From contig NZ_CM003596.1 of NCBI RefSeq assembly GCF_001435845.1, positions 1,054,001 to 1,118,000 of the forward strand: a stretch of 64,000 nt of DNA, written 5' to 3'. Of the stretch, positions 18,978 through 29,892 are shown piece after piece (positions within the stretch are counted from its first letter, which is position 1; each line of letters opens with the position of its first letter). This stretch comes from Psychrobacter sp. P11G3 (GTDB lineage Bacteria > Pseudomonadota > Gammaproteobacteria > Pseudomonadales > Moraxellaceae). The translations under genes and the position numbers were made by a program. The notes beneath the pieces were generated by a model. The model saw only the letters and a list, made by a program, of their open reading frames with translations. It ran no database searches and was not told the DNA's origin.

Positions 18978-20123
18978 ATGTCGAACGGGTCAGATCAACA
19001 ATCAGAAACCAAGCCAGAAAGTAAGAAAGACAGTAAAGCGAAAACTAACAAACCAAGCATCGTAAATATCGTAAATGTTGCAGTGGCTGTCATTCATTAT
19101 AAAGACCAGTATTTGCTTGGGTTTCGAGATGCTACTCAGCATCAGGGAAATCGTTACGAGTTCGTCGGTGGAAAGATAGAAGCGAATGAGTCAGCAGCGC
19201 AGGCGTTGATAAGAGAGGTAGCTGAAGAGACAGGTATCCTGCTTCATAATAGTACTGTCGTTAAGCTTGGGCGTTTGCATCATGATTATGGCGATAAGCA
19301 GGTCAGCTTACAGGTTTATAAGATTGAGCTGACAGCAGAGCAGTACGAGCAGCATAGACACTGTGAACAAGGTTTAGAAGGGCAGGCACTGACTTGGGTA
19401 AGCAAATCACAGCTTTTGGCAGGAGAGTATCATCTGCCCGCTGCTAATAAGACAATCCTTGAATGGTTGAAACTCCCATCGAAGATAGCGATTACTTATC
19501 CTCTAGCACATTTCGGCACACACACTGATGCAGCGGCAGCATGGCTACAGCATCATCAAGAAAATCTAGCATCAGAGTCATGGGTATATATCCGCTTGAA
19601 GGACGCAAATTCTAAACATCTTGCTGAGCAATTGATGACGGTACGCCCAGATATTTTAGCGATTTTACCTAATGATAAAGAACAACCTTTAGATGTAGAG
19701 GACTCACTAACTGCTAATGAGACAGAAACTGGCCAGCGGATAATTGCTAAGCATTTAACACAAACGGCACTGATGCAATGCTTTGATGAGGATGGCAGTT
19801 CTACAGCTCTTATACAGTCGTTATCTAAAGACCATCCGCTTATCGTCAGCTGTCATGACATCGCGAGCATAACAGCAGCCAATCAACTTGCCAGCATGCG
19901 CATACAGAACGCATTACCACCAGTGATTGGTGCTTTCGTATCGCCTGTACTCGCTACCCAAACGCATCCTAATGACGTACCGCTTGGTTGGGAAGCATGG
20001 TCAGAGTTAGCAGAGTTAGCTGATATGCCTGTCATTGGGTTAGGCGGGCTAGAACCTGCTATGCTCAATCAAGCATTGCAGTATGGCGGTATCAGTGTGG
20101 CAGGCATTCGTCAGTTTATATAA
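18978..20123 (+). CDS. mutT: Nudix hydrolase fused to a ThiE/TenI-like domain (MutT-type)
   Basis: A 381-residue two-domain protein. Residues 33-155 are a Nudix domain whose box G-x5-E-x7-REVAEETG lies at 65-87, as in the MutT family that removes 8-oxo-dGTP. Residues about 165-381 resemble the thiamine-phosphate synthase/TenI barrel, ending in GLGGLEPAMLNQALQYGG. Such MutT-ThiE-like fusions are common in gammaproteobacteria and are usually annotated as MutT. The barrel part may not be catalytic. The N-terminus (1-30) is Lys/Ser-rich and probably disordered. The gene stands alone after the hemP region. Confidence 0.85.
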   Translation: MSNGSDQQSETKPESKKDSKAKTNKPSIVNIVNVAVAVIHYKDQYLLGFRDATQHQGNRYEFVGGKIEANESAAQALIREVAEETGILLHNSTVVKLGRLHHDYGDKQVSLQVYKIELTAEQYEQHRHCEQGLEGQALTWVSKSQLLAGEYHLPAANKTILEWLKLPSKIAITYPLAHFGTHTDAAAAWLQHHQENLASESWVYIRLKDANSKHLAEQLMTVRPDILAILPNDKEQPLDVEDSLTANETETGQRIIAKHLTQTALMQCFDEDGSSTALIQSLSKDHPLIVSCHDIASITAANQLASMRIQNALPPVIGAFVSPVLATQTHPNDVPLGWEAWSELAELADMPVIGLGGLEPAMLNQALQYGGISVAGIRQFI

Positions 20124-20244
20124 TCCGCATGACTCAAGAAAGCTATCTACAATCTATAGTTCCATTTGCCTGAATGTGACCCGTATTAAACTTGCGTATT
20201 AAGCTTAGTAAGTTCAAATAACTGATTTTTAACTTAGTTATCCA

Positions 20245-20303
20245 GTAAGTAACTGTGTGGTTATGATGTGTTCAAACAACACTCAAACCCCATAGTTACT
20301 TAC
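20245..20303. repeat. Long composite hairpin (non-terminator) between mutT and the lipocalin gene
   Basis: The arm 20245-20260 (GTAAGTAACT core) pairs with 20288-20303 (core AGTTACTTAC) for about 15 bp with one mismatch and one wobble. The 27-nt loop contains a second stem, GTGTT (20268-20272) with AACAC (20278-20282). No T-run follows on either strand. The remainder of 20124-20572 shows nothing recognisable. Confidence 0.6.
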
Positions 20304-20572
20304 AAGCCGTTGCGTTTTCCTACATTGCACTACTGTTTTAATAGTCCAGTTGTCCTTAATATATATTGCATATCTACGATACGTTGATCTTATTTCTATA
20401 GACGAGTGACTGATCAAAAGTGATGTTCAAAATACAATAATAAAAAAGCTTTTGTAGAGTCAAGTTTTGCACGAATAATTTATACCAAAGCAAATGGTTT
20501 TTAGAAAACGAGACCAAATAGATGCCGTACATAAAGCGTTTTTAACAATCACTATTTAAGAATGGTACTCCT

Positions 20573-21805
20573 ATGAAAACCAATAAGTTACCTGAGTCAG
20601 CATGGACTGATTCACAGGCAGCTGGTTCTCAACTTCAGCAGCCTAAGCAATCGCTCAATGACAATGAATATGGCGACGACACGCAACAGACAAACCAAGC
20701 TAGTAACGATGCTAGCTATAATCACGACAGCTCGAATGGCGAATATTCGCACCATCTGGCAAAAGACACGTCTTCGCAAGACAGCTATTTTGGATACAAA
20801 AGCGCCGACAAAAGCCTTAGGGCAAAAGAGTCAGCTATGAGTAACAATGAACTAAGCAAAGATCTAAAAAATAGCAATGAGGACAATCATGATGTGGCTA
20901 GTGGCTACAAATCATCTGGCTATAAGTCAGCGCAAAATAAGCAGCCACAAAAGCTAAATGAAGATGAGCCATTGATGTCGGGACTGTTAGAGGATCAAAT
21001 AGATAATCTAAACAGTAGTTCTGAACACGCCATCGACGCTGAGCAAATGAGTGATGCATCAACAAACAATTCATCTTACAAAAAAATACCGGAGCGCATA
21101 TTTATGAATGGACTGATCAAACATACAGGCATTGCCTTAGCGATTATTATACCGTTAGCAGCGTTCTCAGCCTATGCGGCCACGCCGCCTGTGAACATGG
21201 CAACTAATAACACGGCAACTAATGGCATGTCTGATGACACGATGAGCGAGAAGACCACGACTGATGTGCTATCGGTTAAGCCAAGCGATATCATTCATAA
21301 ATCTGCAAGCACACCAACTACCGTAGATAGTGTAGATCTAAATACCTATGCAGGTACTTGGTATGAGATTGGCCGTTTGCCGATGTATTTCCAGCGCAAA
21401 TGTGCTGGTGATGTTACTGCTAATTATGCTCAAAAAGATGATGGCTCAGGAATCATGGTTACTAATAAGTGTGTGAGCGAGGACGGTTCGGGTATTGTGG
21501 CAGAAGGTTTGGCTAAGCCAGCCGATGAAAGCGGCAGCAAACTAAAAGTGACGTTCTTACCGAAGTGGATTCGCTGGATTCCAGTCGGCCGTGCTGACTA
21601 TTGGGTGCTGGCACGTGATGCAGACTACAAAACCGCGCTAGTAGGGACACCTGATAAAAAATATTTATGGTTACTAGCACGCTCACCAAATATCAGTCAG
21701 GAAACGTATACTAAATATCGTCAAATCGCTCAGCAGCAAGGTTATGACTTAAAAGAGTTCACATTGACGTCGCAGAGCAACCAAACGGTGAATCTAGCGC
21801 CATAA
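20573..21805 (+). CDS. Lipocalin (Blc-like) with long hydrophilic N-terminal extension
   Basis: A 410-codon frame. The C-terminal part (from about residue 250) is a bacterial lipocalin with the first signature GTWYEIGR at about 262 and a WVLARD strand. Blc proteins bind lipids or lysophospholipids in the envelope. Residues 1-177 are Ser/Asn/Asp/Lys-rich with no known domain, and are followed by a signal-like hydrophobic segment (IALAIIIPLAAFSAYA). An internal ATG at 21104 starts right before that segment and has GGAG nine bases upstream, whereas the first ATG has no clear ribosome site. The exported protein may therefore begin at 21104 (233 residues). No lipobox cysteine is present. Confidence 0.8.
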   Translation: MKTNKLPESAWTDSQAAGSQLQQPKQSLNDNEYGDDTQQTNQASNDASYNHDSSNGEYSHHLAKDTSSQDSYFGYKSADKSLRAKESAMSNNELSKDLKNSNEDNHDVASGYKSSGYKSAQNKQPQKLNEDEPLMSGLLEDQIDNLNSSSEHAIDAEQMSDASTNNSSYKKIPERIFMNGLIKHTGIALAIIIPLAAFSAYAATPPVNMATNNTATNGMSDDTMSEKTTTDVLSVKPSDIIHKSASTPTTVDSVDLNTYAGTWYEIGRLPMYFQRKCAGDVTANYAQKDDGSGIMVTNKCVSEDGSGIVAEGLAKPADESGSKLKVTFLPKWIRWIPVGRADYWVLARDADYKTALVGTPDKKYLWLLARSPNISQETYTKYRQIAQQQGYDLKEFTLTSQSNQTVNLAP

Positions 21806-21876
21806 TAGATGTAACTGAATTTACTGCTTCAGTTAATTGAGCCCTATAGCGATTATTATTTCATTACGTCTCGAAT

Positions 21877-21907
21877 AAGGCAGCATATATAGCTGCCTTT
21901 GTTTTTA
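21877..21907 (+). terminator. Rho-independent terminator after the lipocalin gene
   Basis: AAGGCAGC (21877-21884) pairs with GCTGCCTT (21892-21899), followed by TGTTTTT. The rest of 21806-22158, before gap, shows no gene. Confidence 0.8.
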
Positions 21908-22158
21908 TTACTAGTTATATATAAGAACTATATAAGAGAATGAAACCTATTATGCACGCTAGCTAATCGGTTACTACTGGCAAAATGAGGCGTTTTAGGC
22001 TAAAATCTAGGCGATTCAAATACTCTAGCGTCAATAACCCGTATTGATAGTGGTTGATTATCATATTAGAGTCGCCATTTAGAGCATACACAACCTATCT
22101 ATTTTACACTTCTTCATATTTTATTGATCATACATTACTGACCATAAGGATGTTTCTC

Positions 22159-23592
22159 GTGAGCAACGCTGATACCTTACGCCAATTACATCAAGACCAC
22201 TTGAACAACTACAACAATCAAGAGCAACAAGCGATTGAGCTTATGGGGCTACTAAACAAGCTCTATAACAAGCAAGACGTACAAGTGACTTTGTTTGGCG
22301 AAACGCTAGACTCTACCTCAGTTGGTCAAATACTTGCTTTGCATCAAAAAGTAGCACTACGCGATCATGGTGCCCAAGCTATCGATATCGCTGATACTCT
22401 AGCGATGGTAAAAGTTATCTCAGAAAACACTGATATCCAAGCCACTCGTATTGATGTTGGTCAATTGATTGCTAATGATACTGACTTACAGACCGCTCTA
22501 CAGTCTATCAACAATGCTGGTGCTGTAAATGGCGCGACAGATGTTGTACTGTATGGTTTTGGCCGTATCGGTCGTATTTTGACTCGTCTGCTATTGTCAC
22601 AAGCGTCAAGTGCAAAAGGTCTACAACTAAAAGCGATCGTTGTACGTCCAGCCGCTGCTGGTGACTTGGCTAAACGTATCTCATTGCTTGAGCGTGACTC
22701 AATCCATGGTAGATTCTTAGGCGGCATCAGCATTGACGACGATAACAACGGCATGATCGTTAATGGTCGTTTTGTACAAGTTATCTATGCCAAAGACCCA
22801 AGCGAAATCGACTATACTGCTTATGGTATCGATAATGCTCTTGTTATCGATAACACAGGTATCTGGAAAGATGAAGCGGGCCTTGGGAAGCATTTACAGT
22901 CTACTGGCGTGAAAAAAGTACTATTAACAGCACCTGCAGGCGGCGATATCAAAAACGTCGTTTATGGTGTAAATAATGATACCGTTGGTGACGATACGAT
23001 CGTTAGTGCTGCTAGCTGTACGACCAATGCGATTACGCCAACGCTGAATGTATTGAATGATGAGTATGGTATTGTAAATGGTCATGTAGAGACTATTCAC
23101 TCATTTACCAATGATCAGAATTTGGTTGATAACTATCATAAAGCAGACCGCCGTGGTCGTAGTGCGGTGATGAACATGGTTATCACTAGTACTGGTGCTG
23201 CAAAAGCTGTTGGTAAAGCATTGCCAGAATTAAACGGTAAGCTAACGGGTAACGCTATTCGTGTACCAACACCAAACGTCAGCTTAGCAATCTTGAACGT
23301 GAATCTGAAAACTGCTCCAGCCAGCGCTGATGCGTTAAATGAATTCTTGCGTAAAATGGCTAACAGCAGCACTTGGCAGTCGCAGATTGCTTATACAGAT
23401 TCTACAGAAGCGGTATCAACTGACTTTGTTGGTACGACTCATGTGGGTATCATCGATGCTCAAGCTACTATCTTGACTGACAACCAAGCTATCGTATATG
23501 TTTGGTATGACAACGAAGTAGGTTATAGTACTCAGGTATTGCGTTTGGCGACGCAAATGGCCGGAATCAGCTACGCTCAGATTCCAGCATAG
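22159..23592 (+). CDS. gap: Glyceraldehyde-3-phosphate dehydrogenase, long form
   Basis: A 477-residue NAD(P)-dependent dehydrogenase of glycolysis/gluconeogenesis. An N-terminal extension of about 130 residues precedes the Rossmann motif YGFGRIGR. The catalytic cysteine is in SAASCTTNAITP, with the following HSFTNDQN and the substrate-binding RRGRSA segment. This long form, about 140 residues above the usual 335, is typical of pseudomonads and Moraxellaceae. A GTG start at 22159 is chosen because AAGGA lies eight bases upstream; the ATG at 22150 overlaps that site. The gene stands alone between two hairpin terminators. Confidence 0.92.
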   Translation: MSNADTLRQLHQDHLNNYNNQEQQAIELMGLLNKLYNKQDVQVTLFGETLDSTSVGQILALHQKVALRDHGAQAIDIADTLAMVKVISENTDIQATRIDVGQLIANDTDLQTALQSINNAGAVNGATDVVLYGFGRIGRILTRLLLSQASSAKGLQLKAIVVRPAAAGDLAKRISLLERDSIHGRFLGGISIDDDNNGMIVNGRFVQVIYAKDPSEIDYTAYGIDNALVIDNTGIWKDEAGLGKHLQSTGVKKVLLTAPAGGDIKNVVYGVNNDTVGDDTIVSAASCTTNAITPTLNVLNDEYGIVNGHVETIHSFTNDQNLVDNYHKADRRGRSAVMNMVITSTGAAKAVGKALPELNGKLTGNAIRVPTPNVSLAILNVNLKTAPASADALNEFLRKMANSSTWQSQIAYTDSTEAVSTDFVGTTHVGIIDAQATILTDNQAIVYVWYDNEVGYSTQVLRLATQMAGISYAQIPA

Positions 23593-23622
23593 ATTACTAA
23601 ATACAGTAGAGCAATAACGTCA

Positions 23623-23693
23623 TACCAAGTATAGTAGTGCTATCGTGTCACAAGAATGACGCTATAGCAGATGCTACTTTGAATATCTTGGTA
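23623..23693 (+). terminator. Long imperfect hairpin, probable gap terminator
   Basis: TACCAAG (23623-23629) pairs with CTTGGTA (23687-23693), with further imperfect pairing inside, followed by GGATTTT. Confidence 0.45.
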
Positions 23694-23714
23694 GGATTTT
23701 AACTGTCATACTTA

Positions 23715-23747
23715 AACACCCGATAGTCCGATTGATTATCGGGTGTT
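23715..23747 (+). terminator. Hairpin between gap and obg
   Basis: AACACCCGATA (23715-23725) pairs perfectly with TATCGGGTGTT (23737-23747). The T-tract is short, so it may be a second, weak terminator before obg. Confidence 0.5.
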
Positions 23748-23867
23748 ATTGTCATAATGGGCACTAAGTAAAAGTAGTATTTATATAGTGCTCGTTGCGA
23801 CGCAACAACATAGCAAAACCCCAAAATACAACCGTTGGTTGTAACCAGTTTATAAGCTGGATTGTGA

Positions 23868-25088
<1,221 letters not shown>

Positions 25089-25166
25089 GCTAGTATGCTT
25101 GAGCAGTTATACTTGAATTGTGAATTTAATCCCTACAATCAATTTATATGAAAAAAAGGAGTTTAT

Positions 25167-26339
25167 ATGGCAGATGACATAGCAAACACGATGGAAGAAG
25201 CAAGATTTGTTAAGCAAACTCGCAACTTTGATATTCAGCGCGTTATTGTCAAAATTGGTTCATCATTATTAACCAATAACGGTCGAGGGCTGGATCGTAC
25301 TGCCATATATGAGTGGGCAAAGCAAATTGCTAAGCTGCACAAAAAAGGCGTTGAGGTACTGCTAGTATCATCAGGTGCCGTTGCTGAAGGTGTAGTACGT
25401 ATGAACCTTGAGGAACGTCCCAAAAAACTAGCAGCACTACAGGCCTGTGCTTCTATTGGTCAAATGGGGTTGATTGAAACATGGTGGTCAGCTTTGATTC
25501 AGCATGGTATTCAAAGCTCGCAGCTTCTTCTAACTCATGATGACTTGTCTAATCGTAGTCGTTATCTCAATACCACTGGTGCGCTGACACAGTTATTAGA
25601 GTGGCGCGTACTACCTGTTATCAACGAGAACGATACCATCACGATTGATGAGATTAAATTTGGCGATAACGATACCTTGGGTGCGATGGCAGCCGCGATG
25701 GTTAATGCTGATTTGTACATTATCTTAACCGATCAAGAAGGCGTCTTCACTGATAACCCACGTGATAATCCTGATGCTAAGATGATTCGTCAAGAACGTG
25801 CAATGGCTGATTATTTATTTGATATTGCAGGAGACGGCGGCAAGCTTGGACGCGGTGGTATGTTGACCAAAATCCGTGCTGGACGCCTTGCGGCAATGGG
25901 TGGCTGTCCTACCGTTATCGTCAGCGGTGCTATCGATGACGTTATCACTCGTGTGGTATCAGGTGAAGCTGTAGGTACGTTACTGACGACTAATGACGAA
26001 GATAAAATTATCGCGCGTAAACAGTGGCTAGCTGCGCATCTACGTATGTCAGGTAGCTTGGTCGTTGATGCAGGTGCTGCAAGAGCATTAACTGAGCACA
26101 ATAGAAGTTTATTGCCAGTGGGTGTTGTAGAAGTGCAGGGCGGATTTGATGAAGGTGATGTGGTAGAAATCATCCATCAAGATACAGGTGAGCGTATTGC
26201 CGTTGGGCAGGTAAACTTCTCATCGAATGATGCGCGCCGCGTCGCTCGTGAGCGTACCGAACAGTTCGATAAGATCTTTGGCAGTAGCGAAGAACGTGTC
26301 GTCATGGTACACCGCGACAACCTTGCATTAACTGTATAG
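25167..26339 (+). CDS. proB: Glutamate 5-kinase
   Basis: A 390-residue enzyme for the first step of proline synthesis, ATP-dependent phosphorylation of glutamate. The amino-acid-kinase domain (about 22-280) has VKIGSSLLT, VSSGAVAEG and the NENDTI segment. The C-terminal PUA domain (about 297-375) is typical of ProB. A 20-residue N-terminal extension precedes the core. The ribosome site AAAAAGGAG is strong. Confidence 0.95.
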   Translation: MADDIANTMEEARFVKQTRNFDIQRVIVKIGSSLLTNNGRGLDRTAIYEWAKQIAKLHKKGVEVLLVSSGAVAEGVVRMNLEERPKKLAALQACASIGQMGLIETWWSALIQHGIQSSQLLLTHDDLSNRSRYLNTTGALTQLLEWRVLPVINENDTITIDEIKFGDNDTLGAMAAAMVNADLYIILTDQEGVFTDNPRDNPDAKMIRQERAMADYLFDIAGDGGKLGRGGMLTKIRAGRLAAMGGCPTVIVSGAIDDVITRVVSGEAVGTLLTTNDEDKIIARKQWLAAHLRMSGSLVVDAGAARALTEHNRSLLPVGVVEVQGGFDEGDVVEIIHQDTGERIAVGQVNFSSNDARRVARERTEQFDKIFGSSEERVVMVHRDNLALTV

Positions 26340-26378
26340 CGCTTTCATATAACCTTTTTTATTCAACTTATTTTATCC

Positions 26379-26414
26379 AGTACAATATCCATTTATAAAT
26401 ATGGATATTGTGCT
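26379..26414 (+). terminator. 14-bp hairpin just upstream of hemE
   Basis: AGTACAATATCCAT (26379-26392) pairs with ATGGATATTGTGCT (26401-26414), with one G-T wobble, followed by GTTTTGG. It either ends proB transcripts weakly or forms a structure directly ahead of the hemE ribosome site (GGAG near 26420). Confidence 0.55.
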
Positions 26415-26431
26415 GTTTTGGAGATTTGTAC

Positions 26432-27568
26432 ATGAGTGCTTCAGACGGTAGTAACTCGGTTCAGCAACAGTTTGCATCTTTAAAAAATGATAGATTGCTA
26501 CGTGCATTACGTTTTGAGCCCATCGATACCACACCGGTATGGATGATGCGCCAAGCTGGTCGCTATTTGCCAGAATATAAGGCCACTCGTGCTGAAGCGG
26601 GTGACTTTATGAGCCTGTGCAAAGATACAGCCCGCGCTACTGAAGTAACTCTACAGCCATTGCGCCGCTATGATTTAGATGCCGCTATTTTGTTTAGTGA
26701 TATTTTAACTATCCCTGATGCGATGGGATTGGGCTTGTATTTCGAAACAGGTGAAGGTCCTAAATTTAAGCATCCTATTCGTACGCAAGCAGATCTTGAT
26801 AGATTGCCAGTGCTTGAGCCAAACGACTCTCTAGATTATGTCATGCGTGCTGTAACCAGTATTCGTAAAGCATTGAATGGTCAAGTTCCATTATTCGGTT
26901 TTTCTGGTAGTCCGTGGACGTTAGCTACTTATATGATAGAAGGCGGCAGCTCGAAGGATTATCGTTATACCAAAGGCTTCTTGTATAGTAACCCTGATTT
27001 TTTACATCAGTTATTAGATAAGCTGGCGACGTCAGTTATTGACTATTTAGATGCTCAAATCGTCGCTGGTGCCCAAATTGTACAGATATTCGATAGTTGG
27101 GGCGGAGCGTTAGGTCATCGTCAATTTATCGAATTCTCACACATTTATAATAAACGTATTGTCGCTGAACTAAAGGAACGTCATCCACAAGTACCTGTAG
27201 TGCTATTCACTAAAGGTGGTGGGTTATGGCTTGATATTCAGGCTGACAGCGAAGCAGATGTGTTAGGTCTGGACTGGACGATGCCGATTGATCGTGCACG
27301 TAAAGTATTGACTGAAAGTCAGCGTCAGTTGACCAAAAAGCATAAAAAACTCCAAAGCAGCAAGGCTATCCAAGGTAACTTAGATCCAGCGACGTTATAT
27401 GGCTCGCCTGCGACAATTCGTTCTGAAGTCAATGCGATGCTGGACCGTGCTTACGCTGATGGTGAAAAGACTGGTTACATAGCAAACTTAGGTCACGGTA
27501 TCACCCAGTGGGTTAACCCTGACAATGCCAAAGTGTTTGTGGATGCAGTACACGATTATAAAATTTAA
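26432..27568 (+). CDS. hemE: Uroporphyrinogen decarboxylase
   Basis: A 378-residue haem-pathway enzyme that decarboxylates uroporphyrinogen III to coproporphyrinogen III in the cytoplasm. The signature [13 protein letters not shown] is present near the N-terminus, with [12 protein letters not shown] and [13 protein letters not shown] further on. The start is ATG 26432, with GGAG nine bases upstream; an upstream in-frame start at 26408 would fall inside the hairpin. A short insert near 300 ([10 protein letters not shown]) is unusual but conservative. Confidence 0.95.
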   Translation: MSASDGSNSVQQQFASLKNDRLLRALRFEPIDTTPVWMMRQAGRYLPEYKATRAEAGDFMSLCKDTARATEVTLQPLRRYDLDAAILFSDILTIPDAMGLGLYFETGEGPKFKHPIRTQADLDRLPVLEPNDSLDYVMRAVTSIRKALNGQVPLFGFSGSPWTLATYMIEGGSSKDYRYTKGFLYSNPDFLHQLLDKLATSVIDYLDAQIVAGAQIVQIFDSWGGALGHRQFIEFSHIYNKRIVAELKERHPQVPVVLFTKGGGLWLDIQADSEADVLGLDWTMPIDRARKVLTESQRQLTKKHKKLQSSKAIQGNLDPATLYGSPATIRSEVNAMLDRAYADGEKTGYIANLGHGITQWVNPDNAKVFVDAVHDYKI

Positions 27569-27688
27569 GAGTCAGAATATTTAGAGACTGATTCTGTCTT
27601 TGTTCTGTATTTGTAGAATTGCACGCATTACAGGCAAACATAGAATCTATCAGTGCGTATTTAGTATTTACCAAGAAAAGGGTGTTTT

Positions 27689-28756
27689 ATGATTTCAGCA
27701 GCGATCGTCGGTGGTACAGGCTATACGGGTATTGAGCTCATTCGCTTATTATCTGCTCATCCTGAGGTTTCTATTGATTTATTAACTTCTCGTAGCGAAG
27801 CTGGCACTCGTGCTGATGAAATCTTCCCAAGCTTACGCGGTGTATCTGACATCGTTTTTAGCGACTTGGGTGATAATACGCTTGCCGCATTGCAGAAATG
27901 TGATATTGTGTTTTTTGCGACTCCGCATGGTGTTGCAATGAAGCAAGCTGAAGCGCTTACACAAGCTGGGGTTAAGGTCATCGATTTGGCTGCTGATTTT
28001 CGTTTGCAGTCACTAACTGACTTTGAGCACTGGTACAAACAGTCACATGCTTGTCCTGAACTGTTGAAAACAGCAGTCTACGGCCTACCAGAAATCAATC
28101 GTGACAAGCTTGCAAATGCGTTATTAGTAGGCAACCCAGGCTGTTATCCAACCACTGCAATTTTGGGTCTAAAACCAATTATCGAAGCTCAGAATAAGCA
28201 AGCAGAGCGTTTGATCGAGTCTCGTATCGTTATCGATGCAAAATCTGGTGTATCTGGCGCAGGTCGTCAAGCATCACTTGCGCTTAACTATGCTGAGACG
28301 ACGGATAGCTTTAAAGCTTATAGCGTCGAAGGCCATCGTCATTTACCAGAGATTGAGCAGGGTGTGGCACAGTTATTAGACAGTCAGTTCGCGCACCGTA
28401 TTCGCTTTTTGCCGCATTTGGTACCGATGATTCGTGGCATGCTAAGCTCTATTCATATGGAGCTGACTGACGCAGGTGCTACTATCGATTGGCAGCAAGC
28501 ATTTGAAAATAGCTATGCGTCAGAGTTGTTTATTGATGTCATGCCAAAAGGCCTTTATCCAGATACGCGCAGTGTTCGCGCTAGTAACCGTCTACGCATT
28601 GCGGTACATCAGGATAATGAGCGTGCTGAGCTAACAGTTATCGTTGTTCAAGATAACTTAGTCAAAGGTGCTGCTGGGCAGGCTGTGCAAAACATGAATG
28701 TGATGTTCGGTTTTGATGAGTCAATGGGACTGAACTTTGCACCGATTGTTCCTTAA
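27689..28756 (+). CDS. argC: N-acetyl-gamma-glutamyl-phosphate reductase
   Basis: A 355-residue NADPH-dependent enzyme for the third step of arginine synthesis. The N-terminal Rossmann motif VGGTGYTG and the catalytic-cysteine motif GNPGCYPT are present, along with GVSGAGR and HRHLPEIEQ near the active site. Length is normal (about 345-355). It is not clustered with other arg genes here. Confidence 0.96.
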   Translation: MISAAIVGGTGYTGIELIRLLSAHPEVSIDLLTSRSEAGTRADEIFPSLRGVSDIVFSDLGDNTLAALQKCDIVFFATPHGVAMKQAEALTQAGVKVIDLAADFRLQSLTDFEHWYKQSHACPELLKTAVYGLPEINRDKLANALLVGNPGCYPTTAILGLKPIIEAQNKQAERLIESRIVIDAKSGVSGAGRQASLALNYAETTDSFKAYSVEGHRHLPEIEQGVAQLLDSQFAHRIRFLPHLVPMIRGMLSSIHMELTDAGATIDWQQAFENSYASELFIDVMPKGLYPDTRSVRASNRLRIAVHQDNERAELTVIVVQDNLVKGAAGQAVQNMNVMFGFDESMGLNFAPIVP

Positions 28757-28859
28757 TATCAACGACTTCATATTCCAATCATTCACATTTACGGTGCTAG
28801 GTATTGATTATAAATTCGGCTATAATGACTTGCCCTTACCCTTAAGAGATACTGTCTAA

Positions 28860-29741
28860 ATGCGTGTTCAGCTCGTACTACGCTTTTGCTCACAGCCAGC
28901 ACGTCTATCGTGCAAAGACTCGGTTATACCTAGCTTGGAGCGCAAACAGCATTCCTTTAGAAATAATAATGTTCCTAATAACAATATCCCTATAAGTGGT
29001 ATTGCTAGCTCACAACGCGGCGCTTCTACATTGGTATTAGCACTATTTGTAGTGGCAGTCCTAGTGACAGCAGTGGTTGGGCTAGTATTCGGTCATAAGC
29101 TTGGTTACCAACGTGGCCTTCATTCGATGGAAACAGAAGCCAAGCAAGCAATCATCGATAGCACTGAAGCGACACAAGCACTAGAAGACTTGCGCCTTAG
29201 CAATAAGATAGCCAATAACCAAGCGGCAACTGCCAAACAAGAACTGGCTATCAGTTTAGCTAATTTGAAAGAACTGCGTGAAAGCCAGCAAGAATTAACA
29301 GTAGAAAATAAGCAAGTATCACAGCTCAACGAGCTATATTCAGATGTCATCCGTGAGAAAGGTGGTATGCCTTTACAGGTATTAGGTGCCAAAATTTCGC
29401 CACTACCTGAAAATGCTTTTGAGTATGGTTTTGATATTGGGATGCTCGGTAGCGATGGTCAAGCCAAACGCTTAAGGCCTGTATTGACGTTACTTAACAA
29501 TGATGATCTTGTAGAAGTGCCACTTGACCCTGCATACCATATGATCGAAGGCATCGTTCGGATACGTGGTCGCTTTGTAATGCCATCAGGCTTTAGACCA
29601 TTGCAAGCCAAACTGACTTTGCAAGCTGGTGGTCAGAAAGTAGAGCAGTTGTATGACTGGAAGCTCGGTGATAGTGTGGATAACATGTTACCATCGCTCC
29701 TAGATTTACCAGAAGTTGATGAAAGTCCTATCGTACCTTAA
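28860..29741 (+). CDS. Membrane-anchored coiled-coil protein of unknown function
   Basis: A 293-residue protein. Residues 1-55 are basic/polar, followed by one transmembrane helix (about 57-83, LVLALFVVAVLVTAVVGLVF). A coiled coil (about 90-165) and a small beta-rich C-terminal domain (about 170-280) follow. The topology suggests a periplasmic coiled coil. I do not recognise a named family; proteins of similar layout occur in pseudomonads. A better start may lie downstream, since no ribosome site precedes the ATG at 28860. Confidence 0.75.
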   Translation: MRVQLVLRFCSQPARLSCKDSVIPSLERKQHSFRNNNVPNNNIPISGIASSQRGASTLVLALFVVAVLVTAVVGLVFGHKLGYQRGLHSMETEAKQAIIDSTEATQALEDLRLSNKIANNQAATAKQELAISLANLKELRESQQELTVENKQVSQLNELYSDVIREKGGMPLQVLGAKISPLPENAFEYGFDIGMLGSDGQAKRLRPVLTLLNNDDLVEVPLDPAYHMIEGIVRIRGRFVMPSGFRPLQAKLTLQAGGQKVEQLYDWKLGDSVDNMLPSLLDLPEVDESPIVP

Positions 29742-29792
29742 TTACCTCATGTCTTAATGAAATACTCAGTGACGATGCTGTGGTTGAAACCG

Positions 29793-29824
29793 AAGCACAA
29801 CAGCCCTAATTAGTAGTTGTGCTT
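29793..29824 (+). terminator. Weak terminator-like hairpin after the coiled-coil gene
   Basis: AAGCACAAC (29793-29801) pairs perfectly with GTTGTGCTT (29816-29824). Only a short T-stretch follows. Confidence 0.4.
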
Positions 29825-29892
29825 TATACCATGCCTTATCGCCTGCCTTAACATTCTCTATCTTAAACTTACCTTATAATTATATTTTGATT

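Noticed and set aside
18978..20123. True thiamine-phosphate synthase activity for the C-terminal domain
   Set aside because: The Nudix fusion is usually annotated as MutT, and the active-site residues of ThiE were not confirmed.
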